DNA of 35,910 nucleotides from Fusobacterium mortiferum (GCF_016900045.1 NZ_JACSNP010000017.1:1-35910), one strand, 5' to 3'. Positions 17,309 through 26,533 are shown, numbered from the stretch's first letter. A program made the numbers and translations. Notes: generated by a model not told the origin, from the sequence alone.

Positions 17309-17935
17309 CTATAGAATAAAGTAAACAGATAAATAATTAAAGATACTTCCTGCTAATACAAATAGATGCCATACTCCATGCATAAATTTTATTTTTTTCA
17401 TAGCGTAAAAAATTGTACCAATAGAGTAAGATATACCACCAGCTATTAGTAATTTTAATGATAATGGACTTATTAAATTTTTAAGATCATCAAAGACAAA
17501 AATTATCATCCATCCCATAAAAAGATATATTAATGTAGAAAAAATTTTAAATTTTCCAATAAAAAAAACTTTAAAAATAATTCCAATTAAAGCTATTCCC
17601 CATTGTATAAAAAATAAAATCCATTTAATTTTTCCATCAAAAAATCCTAAAAGATATGGTGTATAGGAACCTGCTATTAAAATATAAATAGCAGAGTGAT
17701 CTAGAATTTTAAATATTTTTTTTAAATTTCCAGTATATAAAATATGATATGTTCCTGACATAGAGTAAAGTAAAACTAAAGAGAAACAAAAGAACATAGA
17801 ACCAATAAAATAGCCAGTATTGTTACTTTCTAAAGTTTTTACTATTAAAGCTCCTGTTCCTATTAGTGCTAGAATCACACCAAAATAATGTGTAAGAGAA
17901 TTTACCCACTCTTCAGCTCTCGAAATTTCTTCCAT
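17309..17935 (-). CDS. Hemolysin III family membrane protein
   Basis: About 208 residues with seven predicted membrane spans; the HlyIII/PAQR-like family. The family histidines are present: SLTHYFG near the N-terminus, DHSAIYILIAGSYTPY in the middle, and HGVWHLFVLAGS near the C-terminus, with a serine in SGTYHI; together they form a likely metal site in the membrane. I start at the ATG whose complement is at 17933-17935 because GGAGG lies five bases before it. The ATG four codons earlier overlaps that binding site. True haemolytic activity is doubtful for most members, and lipid or metal homeostasis is a more cautious idea. A TATAAT on the minus strand (17974-17969) may provide a separate promoter. 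Confidence 0.88.
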   Translation of the reverse strand: MEEISRAEEWVNSLTHYFGVILALIGTGALIVKTLESNNTGYFIGSMFFCFSLVLLYSMSGTYHILYTGNLKKIFKILDHSAIYILIAGSYTPYLLGFFDGKIKWILFFIQWGIALIGIIFKVFFIGKFKIFSTLIYLFMGWMIIFVFDDLKNLISPLSLKLLIAGGISYSIGTIFYAMKKIKFMHGVWHLFVLAGSIFNYLSVYFIL

Positions 17936-18001
17936 AAATACCTCCATTAAAATAAAAATTATTATTTAATTATAGTTATTTTAAAAAATTTTAAATTTAT
18001 A

Positions 18002-18628
18002 CTATTTTAAAATATTGAAACTTTTAAGGATAATCGCACCTCTTTCTTGCATCTCTTTGATAGCTTCATTGGAAGAATTTGGAGTTAAATTTACACCTTT
18101 GCAGCCATCTTCAACTAAATATACTTTATATCCTAATTCCAAAGCATCAAGTACAGTAAATTTTATACAATAATCAGTAGCTAATCCTAAAATATATAGG
18201 GTATCTATATCACTATCTTTTAAAATTTGATCAAGATTTGTTTTTTTACGTTTTCCATTATCAAAAAATGCACTGTAGGAATCAATATCAATGTCAGTTC
18301 CTTTATAAATAGTTAATTTAATATCTTTTGAATTTAATTCTGGATGAAATTCACTTCCAAAACTATTTTGTACACAATGATTAGGCCACCAAACTTGAGG
18401 TAAACCAGCAAGTTCTCCAATATCTCCAATTTTACCATTTGAATTATTAGCAAAGCTCTTGTGTGTAATTGGATGCCAATCTTTAGTTGCAATTATTAAA
18501 TCATCATTCTCTTTAAATTTTTTTATTAAAGAATTAGCAACTGGAATTACCAAATCCCCATCTTTTACTTCTAGTGCACCATTTTTGCAAAAATCATTTT
18601 GTAAATCTACTAATAGTAAAGCTCTCAT
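18002..18628 (-). CDS. pncA: Nicotinamidase / pyrazinamidase
   Basis: Hydrolyses nicotinamide to nicotinate for NAD salvage. The catalytic triad is D8 (LLLVDLQNDF), K109 (IYKGTD) and C154 (GLATDYCIKFT). Metal ligands are D50, H52 (TKDWHP) and H84 (WWPNHC). At 208 residues it has the normal length. The start follows GGAGGATTTT. It runs divergently from rpsB with 219 bases between, and hlyIII follows it after 66 bases, perhaps on the same transcript. Confidence 0.93.
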   Translation of the reverse strand: MRALLLVDLQNDFCKNGALEVKDGDLVIPVANSLIKKFKENDDLIIATKDWHPITHKSFANNSNGKIGDIGELAGLPQVWWPNHCVQNSFGSEFHPELNSKDIKLTIYKGTDIDIDSYSAFFDNGKRKKTNLDQILKDSDIDTLYILGLATDYCIKFTVLDALELGYKVYLVEDGCKGVNLTPNSSNEAIKEMQERGAIILKSFNILK

Positions 18629-18659
18629 AAAATCCTCCTAAAATATTTTTTCTAACTTT

Positions 18660-18668
18660 ATTATACCA
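18660..18668 (-). promoter_or_regulatory. Probable promoter of pncA (minus strand)
   Basis: Read on the minus strand the bases give TGGTATAAT, an extended -10 (TATAAT at 18665-18660). The -35 position is poor (ATACAT). It lies 32 bases before the pncA start. Confidence 0.65.
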
Positions 18669-18706
18669 TTTTTTAGAAGAAAATGTATAACTATCCATTG
18701 AAAATA

Positions 18707-18735
18707 TTGACATTTTTTAAAAAATATGATAAAAT
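18707..18735 (+). promoter_or_regulatory. Strong promoter of rpsB-tsf
   Basis: A perfect -35 TTGACA (18707-18712), a 17-base spacer and TAAAAT (18730-18735) with TG at 18727-18728. Transcription should start near 18742, giving a leader of about 106 bases. Confidence 0.88.
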
Positions 18736-18755
18736 AAACCGTTGTGAAATACACA

Positions 18756-18814
18756 CATCAGTTATTTCTAAGCCGGGTGTTTTCAATGAAAATTGCTTAG
18801 TTTTGAGACTGATG
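18756..18814 (+). promoter_or_regulatory. Structured rpsB leader: candidate S2 control element
   Basis: A long hairpin with internal loops. The outer stem is CATCAGT (18756-18762) with ACTGATG (18808-18814). The middle stem is CTAAGC (18768-18773) with GCTTAG (18795-18800). The tip is TTTTC (18780-18784) with GAAAA (18788-18792), and CGGGTG bulges on the 5' side. The E. coli rpsB leader mediates S2 feedback; the place matches, but homology of the structure is not shown. Confidence 0.6.
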
Positions 18815-18847
18815 GAAGAAAAACCAAAAGACTATTAGGAGGAAAAA

Positions 18848-19600
18848 ATGGCAGTAATAACAATGAAACAATTATTAGAAGCTGGAGTTCACTTTGGACA
18901 CCAAGCAAAAAGATGGAACCCAAAAATGGCTAAGTACATCTTCACAGAAAGAAATGGAATCCACGTAATCGATTTACACAAATCTTTAAAGAAAATCGAA
19001 GAAGCTTATGCAGTAATGAGAGAAATAGCTGAGCAAGGTGGAAAAGTTCTATTCGTAGGAACTAAAAAACAAGCTCAAGAAGCTGTAAAAGAGCAAGCTG
19101 AAAGATCAGGAATGTACTATGTAAACAACAGATGGTTAGGAGGAATGTTAACTAACTTCTCTACTATCAAAACAAGAGTTGAAAGATTAAAAGAGTTAGA
19201 GCAAATGGAAGCAGATGGAACTTTAGATACTGCTTACACTAAAAAAGAAGCAGCTAACTTCAGAAAAGAATTAGCAAAATTATCTAAAAACCTTTGCGGA
19301 ATTAAAGATATGAAAGAAATTCCTGCAGCTGTATTTATCGTAGATTGTAAAAAAGAAACTCTAGCTATAAAAGAAGCTTCTGACTTAGGAATCCCTGTAT
19401 TTGCAATGATCGATACAAACGTAGATCCAGATTTAATAACTTATCCAATTCCTGCAAACGATGATGCTATCAGATCTGTAAAATTAATCTCATCTGTAAT
19501 GGCTAACGCAATCATCGAAGGAAACCAAGGTAAAGAAGTAGTAGAAGTTCCTGCTACTGAAGAAGAAGTTGTAGTAGAAGAAGAAGTAGTAGCTGAGTAA
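18848..19600 (+). CDS. rpsB: 30S ribosomal protein S2
   Basis: A 250-residue S2, a late-binding protein between head and body of the small subunit, with a coiled-coil insert near residues 105-150. It opens [21 protein letters not shown] with [11 protein letters not shown] next, and ends in a very acidic tail ([13 protein letters not shown]). C-ending codons are frequent, as in the other ribosomal genes. It is followed by tsf after 63 bases, the near-universal pair. Confidence 0.97.
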   Translation: MAVITMKQLLEAGVHFGHQAKRWNPKMAKYIFTERNGIHVIDLHKSLKKIEEAYAVMREIAEQGGKVLFVGTKKQAQEAVKEQAERSGMYYVNNRWLGGMLTNFSTIKTRVERLKELEQMEADGTLDTAYTKKEAANFRKELAKLSKNLCGIKDMKEIPAAVFIVDCKKETLAIKEASDLGIPVFAMIDTNVDPDLITYPIPANDDAIRSVKLISSVMANAIIEGNQGKEVVEVPATEEEVVVEEEVVAE

Positions 19601-19663
19601 TTTTTACTCATCTAATTTTGTTGAGCATAAATTAATAAAATAAAATTTTATTAGGAGGAAAAA

Positions 19664-20557
19664 ATGGCAGAAATAACAGCTGGTTTAGTAAAAGAACTAA
19701 GAGAAAGAACTGGTGCTGGAATGATGGATTGTAAAAAGGCACTAATGGAAAATAATGGAGATATGGAAAAAGCAATTGACTACTTAAGAGAGAAAGGAAT
19801 TGCTAAAGCAGTTAAGAAAGCTGGAAGAATAGCGGCTGAAGGATTAATTTTTGACGCTGTATCAGCAGATAACAAAAGAGCTGTATTAATCGAGTTCAAC
19901 TCTGAAACTGACTTCGTTGCTAAAAACGTAGAGTTTAAAGATTTCGGAAAGAAATTAGCTGAAATTGCTATTGCAAATAATGTAAAAACTGTTGAAGCTT
20001 TAAATGAAGCTGAAATAGAACCAGGAAAAACTGTTGCTCAAGCAGTAACTGATTTAATAGCTAAAATCGGAGAAAACATGAACATCAGAAGAATCCACGA
20101 AACTGAATCTAAAGATGGTTTCGTAGCAACTTATAGCCACTTAGGAGGAAAACTAGGAGTTATAGTTGAATTAACTGGAGAAGCTACTGAAGCAAACATA
20201 GCTAAAGCTAGAGATATAGCTATGCACGTAGCAGCAATGGATCCTAAATACTTAAATGAAACTCAAGTTACAACTGCTGACTTAGAGCATGAAAAAGAAA
20301 TAGCTAGAAAACAATTAGAAGCTGAAGGAAAACCAGCTCAAATAATTGAAAAAATACTAGTTGGAAAAATGAACAAATTCTATGAAGAAAACTGTTTAGT
20401 AGACCAAATCTATGTAAGAGCAGAAAACAAAGAAACTGTTGCTCAATTCGCAGCACCTTCAACAGTAGTATCTTTCGTAAGATATAAAGTTGGAGATGGA
20501 ATCGAGAAAAAAGAAGAGAACTTCGCAGAAGAAGTTGCAGCTCAAATCAGAGGATAA
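19664..20557 (+). CDS. tsf: Elongation factor Ts
   Basis: A 297-residue guanine-nucleotide exchange factor for EF-Tu. The N-terminal UBA-like domain reads [19 protein letters not shown], and [11 protein letters not shown] is the signature that contacts EF-Tu. The core dimerisation region and the C-terminal helix are complete. The start follows TTAGGAGG. A terminator hairpin lies 15 bases after its stop, so transcript level probably falls before pyrH. Confidence 0.97.
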   Translation: MAEITAGLVKELRERTGAGMMDCKKALMENNGDMEKAIDYLREKGIAKAVKKAGRIAAEGLIFDAVSADNKRAVLIEFNSETDFVAKNVEFKDFGKKLAEIAIANNVKTVEALNEAEIEPGKTVAQAVTDLIAKIGENMNIRRIHETESKDGFVATYSHLGGKLGVIVELTGEATEANIAKARDIAMHVAAMDPKYLNETQVTTADLEHEKEIARKQLEAEGKPAQIIEKILVGKMNKFYEENCLVDQIYVRAENKETVAQFAAPSTVVSFVRYKVGDGIEKKEENFAEEVAAQIRG

Positions 20558-20571
20558 TAGATAACAGCATA

Positions 20572-20601
20572 ATGGGGATGCAACCGCATCCCTATTTTTT
20601 T
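20572..20601 (+). terminator. Terminator between tsf and pyrH
   Basis: GGGATGC (20575-20581), loop AACC, GCATCCC (20586-20592), with flanking pairs and a T-run at 20595-20601. There is no separate promoter in the 23 bases before pyrH, so partial read-through is likely the design. Confidence 0.85.
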
Positions 20602-20624
20602 AAAAATTAAAATTAGGAGGAGCT

Positions 20625-21344
20625 ATGGAGAAGCCATTTTATAAAAGAGTTCTATTAAAACTTAGTGGAGAAGCTCTAATGGGAGAGCAAGAATTTGGAA
20701 TTTCATCAGATGTAATAGCATCATATGCTAGACAAATAAAAGAAATAGCTGACTTAGGAGTAGAAGTTTCAGTAGTTATAGGTGGAGGAAATATTTTCAG
20801 AGGACTATCTGGAGCAACTCAAGGGGTAGATAGAGTAACAGGAGATCACATGGGAATGTTAGCTACTGTAATTAACTCTCTTGCTCTTCAAAACTCTATA
20901 GAAAAGTTAGGAGTACAAACAAGAGTACTTACAGCTATAGAAATGCCTAAAATAGCTGAACCATTTATAAAGAGAAGAGCTCAAAGACACCTTGAAAAAG
21001 GTAGAGTAGTTATATTTGGAGCAGGAACAGGAAATCCATATTTTACAACTGATACAGCTGCAGCATTAAGAGCAATTGAGATGAATACAGAAGTTGTATT
21101 AAAGGCTACTAAAGTTGATGGAATATATGATAAAGATCCTGTAAAATATTCAGATGCAGTAAAATATGAAACTGTAACTTATACAGAGGTTTTAAATAAA
21201 AATTTAAAAGTAATGGATGCAACTGCAATTTCATTATGTAGAGAAAATAGACTTCCTATTATTGTTTTTGATTCTTTAACAGAGGGAAATATCAAAAAAG
21301 TAATAATGGGAGAAAAAATAGGAACAACAGTAATAGCTGATTAA
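20625..21344 (+). CDS. pyrH: Uridylate kinase (UMP kinase)
   Basis: Phosphorylates UMP to UDP; a hexameric amino-acid-kinase fold enzyme unrelated to adenylate kinase. The opening [14 protein letters not shown], the stretch [13 protein letters not shown], and [14 protein letters not shown] are family motifs; [13 protein letters not shown] follows near residue 163. At 239 residues it is the usual length. It depends on read-through of the tsf terminator, and frr follows 18 bases later, the standard order. Confidence 0.97.
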   Translation: MEKPFYKRVLLKLSGEALMGEQEFGISSDVIASYARQIKEIADLGVEVSVVIGGGNIFRGLSGATQGVDRVTGDHMGMLATVINSLALQNSIEKLGVQTRVLTAIEMPKIAEPFIKRRAQRHLEKGRVVIFGAGTGNPYFTTDTAAALRAIEMNTEVVLKATKVDGIYDKDPVKYSDAVKYETVTYTEVLNKNLKVMDATAISLCRENRLPIIVFDSLTEGNIKKVIMGEKIGTTVIAD

Positions 21345-21362
21345 TATTTTAGGAGGAAATTT

Positions 21363-21929
21363 ATGACTGGTAAAGAAGTAGTAAGCTTATGTAAAGAAAA
21401 AATGGGAAAAGCTGTAGAAGCAACAAAACACAAATTCACATCTATAAGAGCAGGAAGAGCCAATGTTTCTATGTTAGATGGAATAAAAGTAGAGCAATAT
21501 GGTTCTGAAATGCCATTAAATCAAGTAGGATCTGTATCTGCTCCAGAAGCAAGATTACTAGTAATCGATCCATGGGATAAAGGATTAATAGCTAAAATAG
21601 AAAAAGCTATAATTGCAGCTAACTTAGGATTAACACCTAACAACGATGGAAAAGTTATAAGATTAATAATGCCAGAATTAACTGCTGATAGAAGAAAAGA
21701 GTATGTAAAAATGGCTAAATCTGAAGCTGAAAATGGAAAAGTTGCTGTAAGAAATATAAGAAAAGATGGAAATAACGATCTAAAAAAATTATTAAAAGAT
21801 AAAGAAAATCCAGTTTCTGAAGATGAAGTTAAGAACTTAGAAGCTGAAATTCAAAAATTAACAGATGCTCATATTAAAGAGATAGATGAGTTATTTGCTA
21901 AAAAGGAAAAAGAGATAACAACTGTATAA
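21363..21929 (+). CDS. frr: Ribosome recycling factor
   Basis: A 188-residue tRNA-shaped factor that, with EF-G, splits post-termination ribosomes. FTSIRAGRANVSMLDGIKVEQYG holds the conserved arginine used in ribosome binding. GSVSAPEARLLVIDPWDKG and LTADRRKEYVKMAKSEAENG are diagnostic. A terminator follows 13 bases after the stop. Confidence 0.97.
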   Translation: MTGKEVVSLCKEKMGKAVEATKHKFTSIRAGRANVSMLDGIKVEQYGSEMPLNQVGSVSAPEARLLVIDPWDKGLIAKIEKAIIAANLGLTPNNDGKVIRLIMPELTADRRKEYVKMAKSEAENGKVAVRNIRKDGNNDLKKLLKDKENPVSEDEVKNLEAEIQKLTDAHIKEIDELFAKKEKEITTV

Positions 21930-21942
21930 TTAAAGAGATTAG

Positions 21943-21965
21943 GAGGATCAAAAGATCCTCTTTTT
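21943..21965 (+). terminator. Terminator after frr
   Basis: GAGGATC (21943-21949), loop AAAA, GATCCTC (21954-21960), then five Ts. Confidence 0.88.
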
Positions 21966-22007
21966 GTTTACTAGAAAAACAAATTAGTAGAAAAATTTGT
22001 GTAAATA

Positions 22008-22016
22008 TGGTACAAT
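22008..22016 (+). promoter_or_regulatory. Probable promoter of uppS
   Basis: TGGTACAAT is an extended -10 (TACAAT at 22011-22016). The -35 position holds TAGAAA. It follows the frr terminator and lies 25 bases before the uppS ATG. Confidence 0.6.
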
Positions 22017-22041
22017 TTACAAAGCATAGAGAGGTGAAAAG

Positions 22042-22728
22042 ATGGAAAAACAAATACCAAATCATATAGCTATAATTATGGATGGAAACGGAAGATGGGC
22101 AAAAAAAAGGGGACTTCCTAGAACCTTTGGTCATAAAGAGGGAGCAGGAGCATTGAGAAAAATAATAACTCATGCAGCTGAGATAGGAGTTAAATATCTT
22201 ACTGTTTATGCCTTTTCAACAGAAAATTGGAAAAGGAGCCAAGAGGAAGTAAGTGCTTTAATGTTTCTATTTAAAAGTTATATAAAGAATGAAGAGAAAA
22301 ATATTATGGAGAATAATATTAGATTTATGGTTTCTGGAAGAAGAGAGAATGTGAGTAAATCCCTGTTAGAAGCTATAGATAATCTTCAAGAAAAAAGTAA
22401 AAATAATAGTGGGCTTACTTTTAATATAGCTTTTAATTATGGGGGAAGAGCTGAGATATTAGATGCTGTGAATAGAATTTTAAAGTCAGGAAGGACAGAG
22501 ATTACTGAGGAAGAATTTTCAAAGTATTTGTATAATAATATCCCAGATCCGGAGCTTTTAATAAGAACTAGTGGAGAACTAAGAATTTCAAATTTCTTAT
22601 TATGGCAGATAGCTTATTCAGAGATATATATAACAGATACTCTATGGCCTGATTTTGATGAAAAGGAATTAGACAAAGCTATTGAGAGTTATAATAAAAG
22701 AGAGAGAAGATTTGGAGGAGTAAAATAA
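22042..22728 (+). CDS. uppS: Undecaprenyl diphosphate synthase (cis-prenyltransferase)
   Basis: Builds the C55 lipid carrier for peptidoglycan and surface polysaccharide by adding isopentenyl units in cis. The catalytic aspartate D14 lies in IAIIMDGNGRWAKKRG. YAFSTENWKR and, near the end, LLIRTSGELRISNFLLWQ then YSEIYI are the other family motifs. It is 228 residues, slightly short but complete. The stop shares one base with the ATG of cdsA. Confidence 0.96.
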   Translation: MEKQIPNHIAIIMDGNGRWAKKRGLPRTFGHKEGAGALRKIITHAAEIGVKYLTVYAFSTENWKRSQEEVSALMFLFKSYIKNEEKNIMENNIRFMVSGRRENVSKSLLEAIDNLQEKSKNNSGLTFNIAFNYGGRAEILDAVNRILKSGRTEITEEEFSKYLYNNIPDPELLIRTSGELRISNFLLWQIAYSEIYITDTLWPDFDEKELDKAIESYNKRERRFGGVK

Positions 22729-23549
22729 TGTTAAGTAGAATAATTGTAGCTCTAATAGGAATTCCTATTCTAATAGGTGTTTTGTATTATGGAGGATTGC
22801 CACTTCTGTTATTTACAAATATAATTGTAGGAATTGGGGCTTATGAGTTTTATCAGATGGCAGAGATGGGTGGAAAGAAACCACATAAATTATTAGGGAT
22901 AATATTAGCTTTAATAATTCCTAATGTACTATTTTTTAAAGAGCTAGATATGATATCTTTTGGAGTAGAGGGAGTAATAGCAATAGCTATAATTATAGCT
23001 ATAAGTTTAAGAGTACTTCAAAATAGAGTTGAAAGTTCAAGTGTGGATTTAGGAGAGACTTTATTGGGAGCTCTATATCCAAGTGTCTTATTTTCACATA
23101 TTCTTTTGATAAGCTTACTACCTAATGGTGGAAAGTGGCTTTTAACTGCCCAAATAATGGTATGGGTATGTGATAGTCTTGCTTATTTTGTTGGAATGGG
23201 AATTGGAAGAAAGTTTTTTAATAGGGGATTTAATAGTATCAGTCCAAAAAAATCTATTGAAGGCTCAATAGGAGGAACTGTATTTACAATTCTATCTCTA
23301 TTTTTATTAGATAGATATTTTGATTTAGTTCAAGGTGGAATGAGTATTTTAAATGTAATAATACTAGGAGTTTTTATAAGTGCAGTAGCACAAATAGGAG
23401 ACTTAGGAGAATCTATGTTCAAAAGAGAGTTTAAGATAAAAGACTCTGGAAAAATTTTAGGTGGACATGGAGGTATATTAGATAGATTTGATAGTATGCT
23501 TTTTGTAGCTCCAGTAATGTATTATCTTTTAAAATTTATAATTTTATAA
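22728..23549 (+). CDS. cdsA: Phosphatidate cytidylyltransferase
   Basis: Makes CDP-diacylglycerol from phosphatidic acid and CTP in the inner membrane. The protein is 273 residues with several hydrophobic spans. Its C-terminal signature reads SMFKREFKIKDSGKILGGHG, followed by GILDRFDS, with the conserved lysine-aspartate and DRFD metal site. The isoprenoid and phospholipid genes are tightly packed here, overlapping uppS by one base. Confidence 0.95.
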   Translation: MLSRIIVALIGIPILIGVLYYGGLPLLLFTNIIVGIGAYEFYQMAEMGGKKPHKLLGIILALIIPNVLFFKELDMISFGVEGVIAIAIIIAISLRVLQNRVESSSVDLGETLLGALYPSVLFSHILLISLLPNGGKWLLTAQIMVWVCDSLAYFVGMGIGRKFFNRGFNSISPKKSIEGSIGGTVFTILSLFLLDRYFDLVQGGMSILNVIILGVFISAVAQIGDLGESMFKREFKIKDSGKILGGHGGILDRFDSMLFVAPVMYYLLKFIIL

Positions 23550-23554
23550 TCTTA

Positions 23555-23581
23555 GGGTGAGGTAACTCGCCCAATTTTTTT
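23555..23581 (+). terminator. Terminator-like hairpin between cdsA and dxr
   Basis: GGGTGAG (23555-23561), loop GTAA, CTCGCCC (23566-23572, one G-U pair), then a T-run from 23575. The dxr start is only 13 bases on and has no room for its own promoter, so this is probably a partial terminator. Confidence 0.78.
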
Positions 23582-23593
23582 CTAGGAGGAAAT

Positions 23594-24745
23594 ATGAAAA
23601 AAATAATAGTATTAGGTTCTACTGGAAGTATTGGAACAAATGCTTTAGAGGTAGTTAGAAAATCAGAGGGAAAATTTCAAGTAGTAGGTTTAAGTGGATA
23701 TACAAACCATAATCTTTTAATTGAGCAGATAAAAGAGTTTAATCCTAAATATGTTTCAGTGGGGACACTAGAGGGATACGAGATAATAAAAAATGAGTTT
23801 CCTAATATAGAGGTATATTGTAAAGATGAAGGACTTAAAGAGTTAGCATTAAAAGATGATTATGATATACTTTTAACTGCAGTAAGTGGAGCTATAGGAA
23901 TAGAAGCGACTGTAGAGGGAATAAAGAAGGGGAAAAGAATAGCACTTGCTAATAAAGAAACAATGGTAGCAGCAGGACCTTATATAAATAGTCTTCTTAA
24001 AGAGTATCCAAAAGCGGAGATAATTCCTGTAGATAGTGAACATTCAGCGATATTTCAATCTCTTTTAGGAGGAAGAAAAGAGGAAGTAAGAAAAATAATA
24101 ATAACAGCTAGTGGTGGAACATTTAGAGGTAGAAAGAGAGAAGAACTAAAAGAGGTAACTGTAGAGCAAGCTTTAAAACATCCAAATTGGTCAATGGGAA
24201 GAAAGATAACAATTGATTCATCAACACTTATAAATAAAGGACTAGAAGTAATAGAAGCACATGAACTTTTTGGAGTATCATATGATGATATTGAGGTATT
24301 AGTTCATCCACAAAGTATAATTCACTCTATGGTGGAATTTAAGGATAGGTCTGTAATAGCTCAATTAGGAGCCCCAGATATGAAATTACCAATTCAATAT
24401 GCGTTTACTTATCCAGAAAGAGAGGCAAGCTCAGCACTAGAGCCACTAGATTTTACTAAAGCCTCAACATTAACATTTGAAAAGCCAGATCATAATACTT
24501 TTAGAGGAATAGAGTTAGCTTTTAGAGCGGGAAGAACTGGAAAGACTATGCCAGCAGTATTCAATGCAGCAAATGAAGTAGCTGTTGAATTATTTTTAAA
24601 AGGAAAGATAAAGTTTTTAACAATTTATGAAATTATAGAAAAAGCAATGGAAAGACACATTCCATTAGAGATTGATGGTGTTGAAATAATTAAAAGAGTA
24701 GACTCAGAAACAAGAGAGTGGGTATACTCAAATTATGAGGTGTAA
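23594..24745 (+). CDS. dxr: 1-deoxy-D-xylulose 5-phosphate reductoisomerase
   Basis: First committed step of the MEP isoprenoid pathway, supplying the precursors that UppS uses. The NADPH-binding loop GSTGSIG is at residues 8-14. Metal ligands are D147 and E149 in [10 protein letters not shown], and E218 in [30 protein letters not shown] is the flexible catalytic loop region. At 383 residues it is of standard length. tmk begins one base after its stop. Confidence 0.97.
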   Translation: MKKIIVLGSTGSIGTNALEVVRKSEGKFQVVGLSGYTNHNLLIEQIKEFNPKYVSVGTLEGYEIIKNEFPNIEVYCKDEGLKELALKDDYDILLTAVSGAIGIEATVEGIKKGKRIALANKETMVAAGPYINSLLKEYPKAEIIPVDSEHSAIFQSLLGGRKEEVRKIIITASGGTFRGRKREELKEVTVEQALKHPNWSMGRKITIDSSTLINKGLEVIEAHELFGVSYDDIEVLVHPQSIIHSMVEFKDRSVIAQLGAPDMKLPIQYAFTYPEREASSALEPLDFTKASTLTFEKPDHNTFRGIELAFRAGRTGKTMPAVFNAANEVAVELFLKGKIKFLTIYEIIEKAMERHIPLEIDGVEIIKRVDSETREWVYSNYEV

Positions 24746-24746
24746 G

Positions 24747-25418
24747 ATGGGAAAATTAATAGTAATAGAGGGGACAGATTCCAGTGGAAAAGAAACACAG
24801 ACAAGAAAGTTATATGAAAGATTGGAGAAAGAGATAACTAATGTAAGAAAATTATCTTTTCCCAATTATAAAAGTCCAGCATGTGAACCAGTAAAAATGT
24901 ACTTAGCAGGAGCTTTTGGAGATAATGCTTTGGATATTAATCCATATCCAGTTTCAACAATGTTTGCTATAGATAGATATGCTTCTTATAAAATGGAGTG
25001 GGAGAAGTTTTATCAAGATGGAGGAATAATTGTAACAGATAGATATACTACATCAAATATGGTTCATCAGGCTTCTAAGATAGAGAGTATTGATAAGAAA
25101 AATGAGTACTTAGATTGGTTAGAAGAGTTAGAATACTCAAAAATGGGAATTCCTAGACCAGATTTAATAATCTTTTTAAATATGCCGACAGAGACAGCTG
25201 CAGAGCTAATGGCTCAGAGAAAGAATAAGATAACAGGTGAAGATATAAAGGATATACATGAAAAGGATATCTCCTATTTAAAAAAATCCTATGAAAATGC
25301 TTGTAATATAGCTAAAAAGTATAATTGGCTAGAGATAAAATGTGTTGAAAATGGAAGATTGAAAACAATAGATGAGATAGGAGAAGAGATTTTTTCAGTA
25401 GTTAAGAAGATATTATAA
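24747..25418 (+). CDS. tmk: Thymidylate kinase family protein
   Basis: Predicted to phosphorylate dTMP to dTDP. I start at ATG 24747, just after GAGGTG at 24737-24742, giving 223 residues opening MGKLIVIEGTDSSGKETQ. The in-frame ATG at 24735 lies inside dxr and overlaps that binding site. The P-loop GTDSSGKETQ (residues 9-18) has a serine and a glutamate where most bacterial enzymes have GAGKTT. The DR motifs AIDRYASYK and VTDRYTTSN are kept. The lid differs from the short E. coli pattern. It could be a related nucleoside monophosphate kinase. Its place between dxr and rseP is uncommon. Confidence 0.82.
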   Translation: MGKLIVIEGTDSSGKETQTRKLYERLEKEITNVRKLSFPNYKSPACEPVKMYLAGAFGDNALDINPYPVSTMFAIDRYASYKMEWEKFYQDGGIIVTDRYTTSNMVHQASKIESIDKKNEYLDWLEELEYSKMGIPRPDLIIFLNMPTETAAELMAQRKNKITGEDIKDIHEKDISYLKKSYENACNIAKKYNWLEIKCVENGRLKTIDEIGEEIFSVVKKIL

Positions 25419-25428
25419 TGGAGGGAAG

Positions 25429-26448
25429 ATGAATATACTAATAGCAATCCTAGTTTTAGGAGTTATAATTTTTATCCACGAATTTGGGCATTTTATTACA
25501 GCTAAACTATTTAAAATGCCTGTAAGTGAGTTTTCAATAGGGATGGGACCACAAGTGTACTCATATGATACTATGAAAACAACATACTCATTTAGAGCAA
25601 TACCAATAGGTGGATATGTAAATATAGAGGGAATGGAAGTAGATAGTAAAGTTGAAGATGGCTTCAACTCTAAACCAGCCTATGCAAGATTTATAGTTTT
25701 AATAGCTGGAGTTTTTATGAATTTTCTACTAGCATTTATAATAATGTTTTTTTCCATATATTCAAATGGAAAATATGTACCAAGTAATGAAGCTGTTATA
25801 GGAAATGTATTTAAAGAGGCAAAATCAGTAAAATATATTCAACCTAAGGATAGAATACTAGAGATTGAAGGTCATGAGATAAAAAACTGGAGTGATATAG
25901 GAGATAATTTAAGAAAAATAACTGGACAGGAATCTGTTTCTATAAAGTTAGAGAGAGATGGAAAAATAGAGGAAGTTTCAGTACCATTAACTTTTGATCC
26001 CAATAGTAAAAGAGGGATGTTGGGAGTACTTCCAGAATATAGTATAGAAAAATATAGTGTTTTAGAAGCATCTAAACTTAGTTTACAAAGTGGAGTAAAA
26101 ATTGTAAAGGATACTTTAACTGGATTAAAAATGGTAGTAACAGGAAAGGTAAAGAGTGAGGAGTTAAGTGGACCAATAGGTATCATCAGAGTTGTTGGAG
26201 AAGCTTCAAAAGAGGGAGCGGGAATTGTATTTTGGTTAATGGCTCTGTTATCTGTAAACGTAGGAGTGTTAAACTTATTACCTCTTCCAGCATTAGATGG
26301 TGGAAGAATTATCTTTGTTTTATTGGAAATGATAGGAGTAAAAGTTAATAAAAAATTAGAAGAAAAGGTACATATGGTAGGTATGTTAATTTTGTTTGGA
26401 CTTATAATTTTCATTACTACAAATGATATTTTCAATCTTACGAAATAA
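25429..26448 (+). CDS. rseP: Site-2 protease RseP family (RIP metalloprotease)
   Basis: An intramembrane zinc protease, 339 residues. The first span carries HEFGH (H17, E18, H21) and the third ligand D290 is in NLLPLPALDGGRI. One PDZ domain is visible at about residues 120-190 (VKYIQPKDRILEIEGHEIK), as in Gram-positive RasP; E. coli RseP has two. Likely roles are cleaving anti-sigma factors and clearing signal-peptide remnants. No anti-sigma gene lies nearby. It starts behind GGAGGG, 10 bases after tmk. Confidence 0.94.
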   Translation: MNILIAILVLGVIIFIHEFGHFITAKLFKMPVSEFSIGMGPQVYSYDTMKTTYSFRAIPIGGYVNIEGMEVDSKVEDGFNSKPAYARFIVLIAGVFMNFLLAFIIMFFSIYSNGKYVPSNEAVIGNVFKEAKSVKYIQPKDRILEIEGHEIKNWSDIGDNLRKITGQESVSIKLERDGKIEEVSVPLTFDPNSKRGMLGVLPEYSIEKYSVLEASKLSLQSGVKIVKDTLTGLKMVVTGKVKSEELSGPIGIIRVVGEASKEGAGIVFWLMALLSVNVGVLNLLPLPALDGGRIIFVLLEMIGVKVNKKLEEKVHMVGMLILFGLIIFITTNDIFNLTK

Positions 26449-26462
26449 ACCTTATTCTAAAA

Positions 26463-26479
26463 TGCCCTAAAATTGGGCA
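26463..26479 (+). terminator. Weak hairpin after rseP
   Basis: TGCCC (26463-26467) pairs with GGGCA (26475-26479) around TAAAATT. There is no T-run behind it, so termination here is uncertain. Confidence 0.3.
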
Positions 26480-26504
26480 AATGTACAAAATAAAAAAAAT
26501 AGTC

Positions 26505-26533
26505 TTGAAAAAATACAAAATATCTATTATAAT
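26505..26533 (+). promoter_or_regulatory. Promoter of the sigma-54 activator gene
   Basis: TTGAAA (26505-26510), a 17-base spacer and a consensus TATAAT (26528-26533). One of the best sigma-70-type promoters in the window. The start near 26540 leaves a leader of about 55 bases. Confidence 0.87.
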
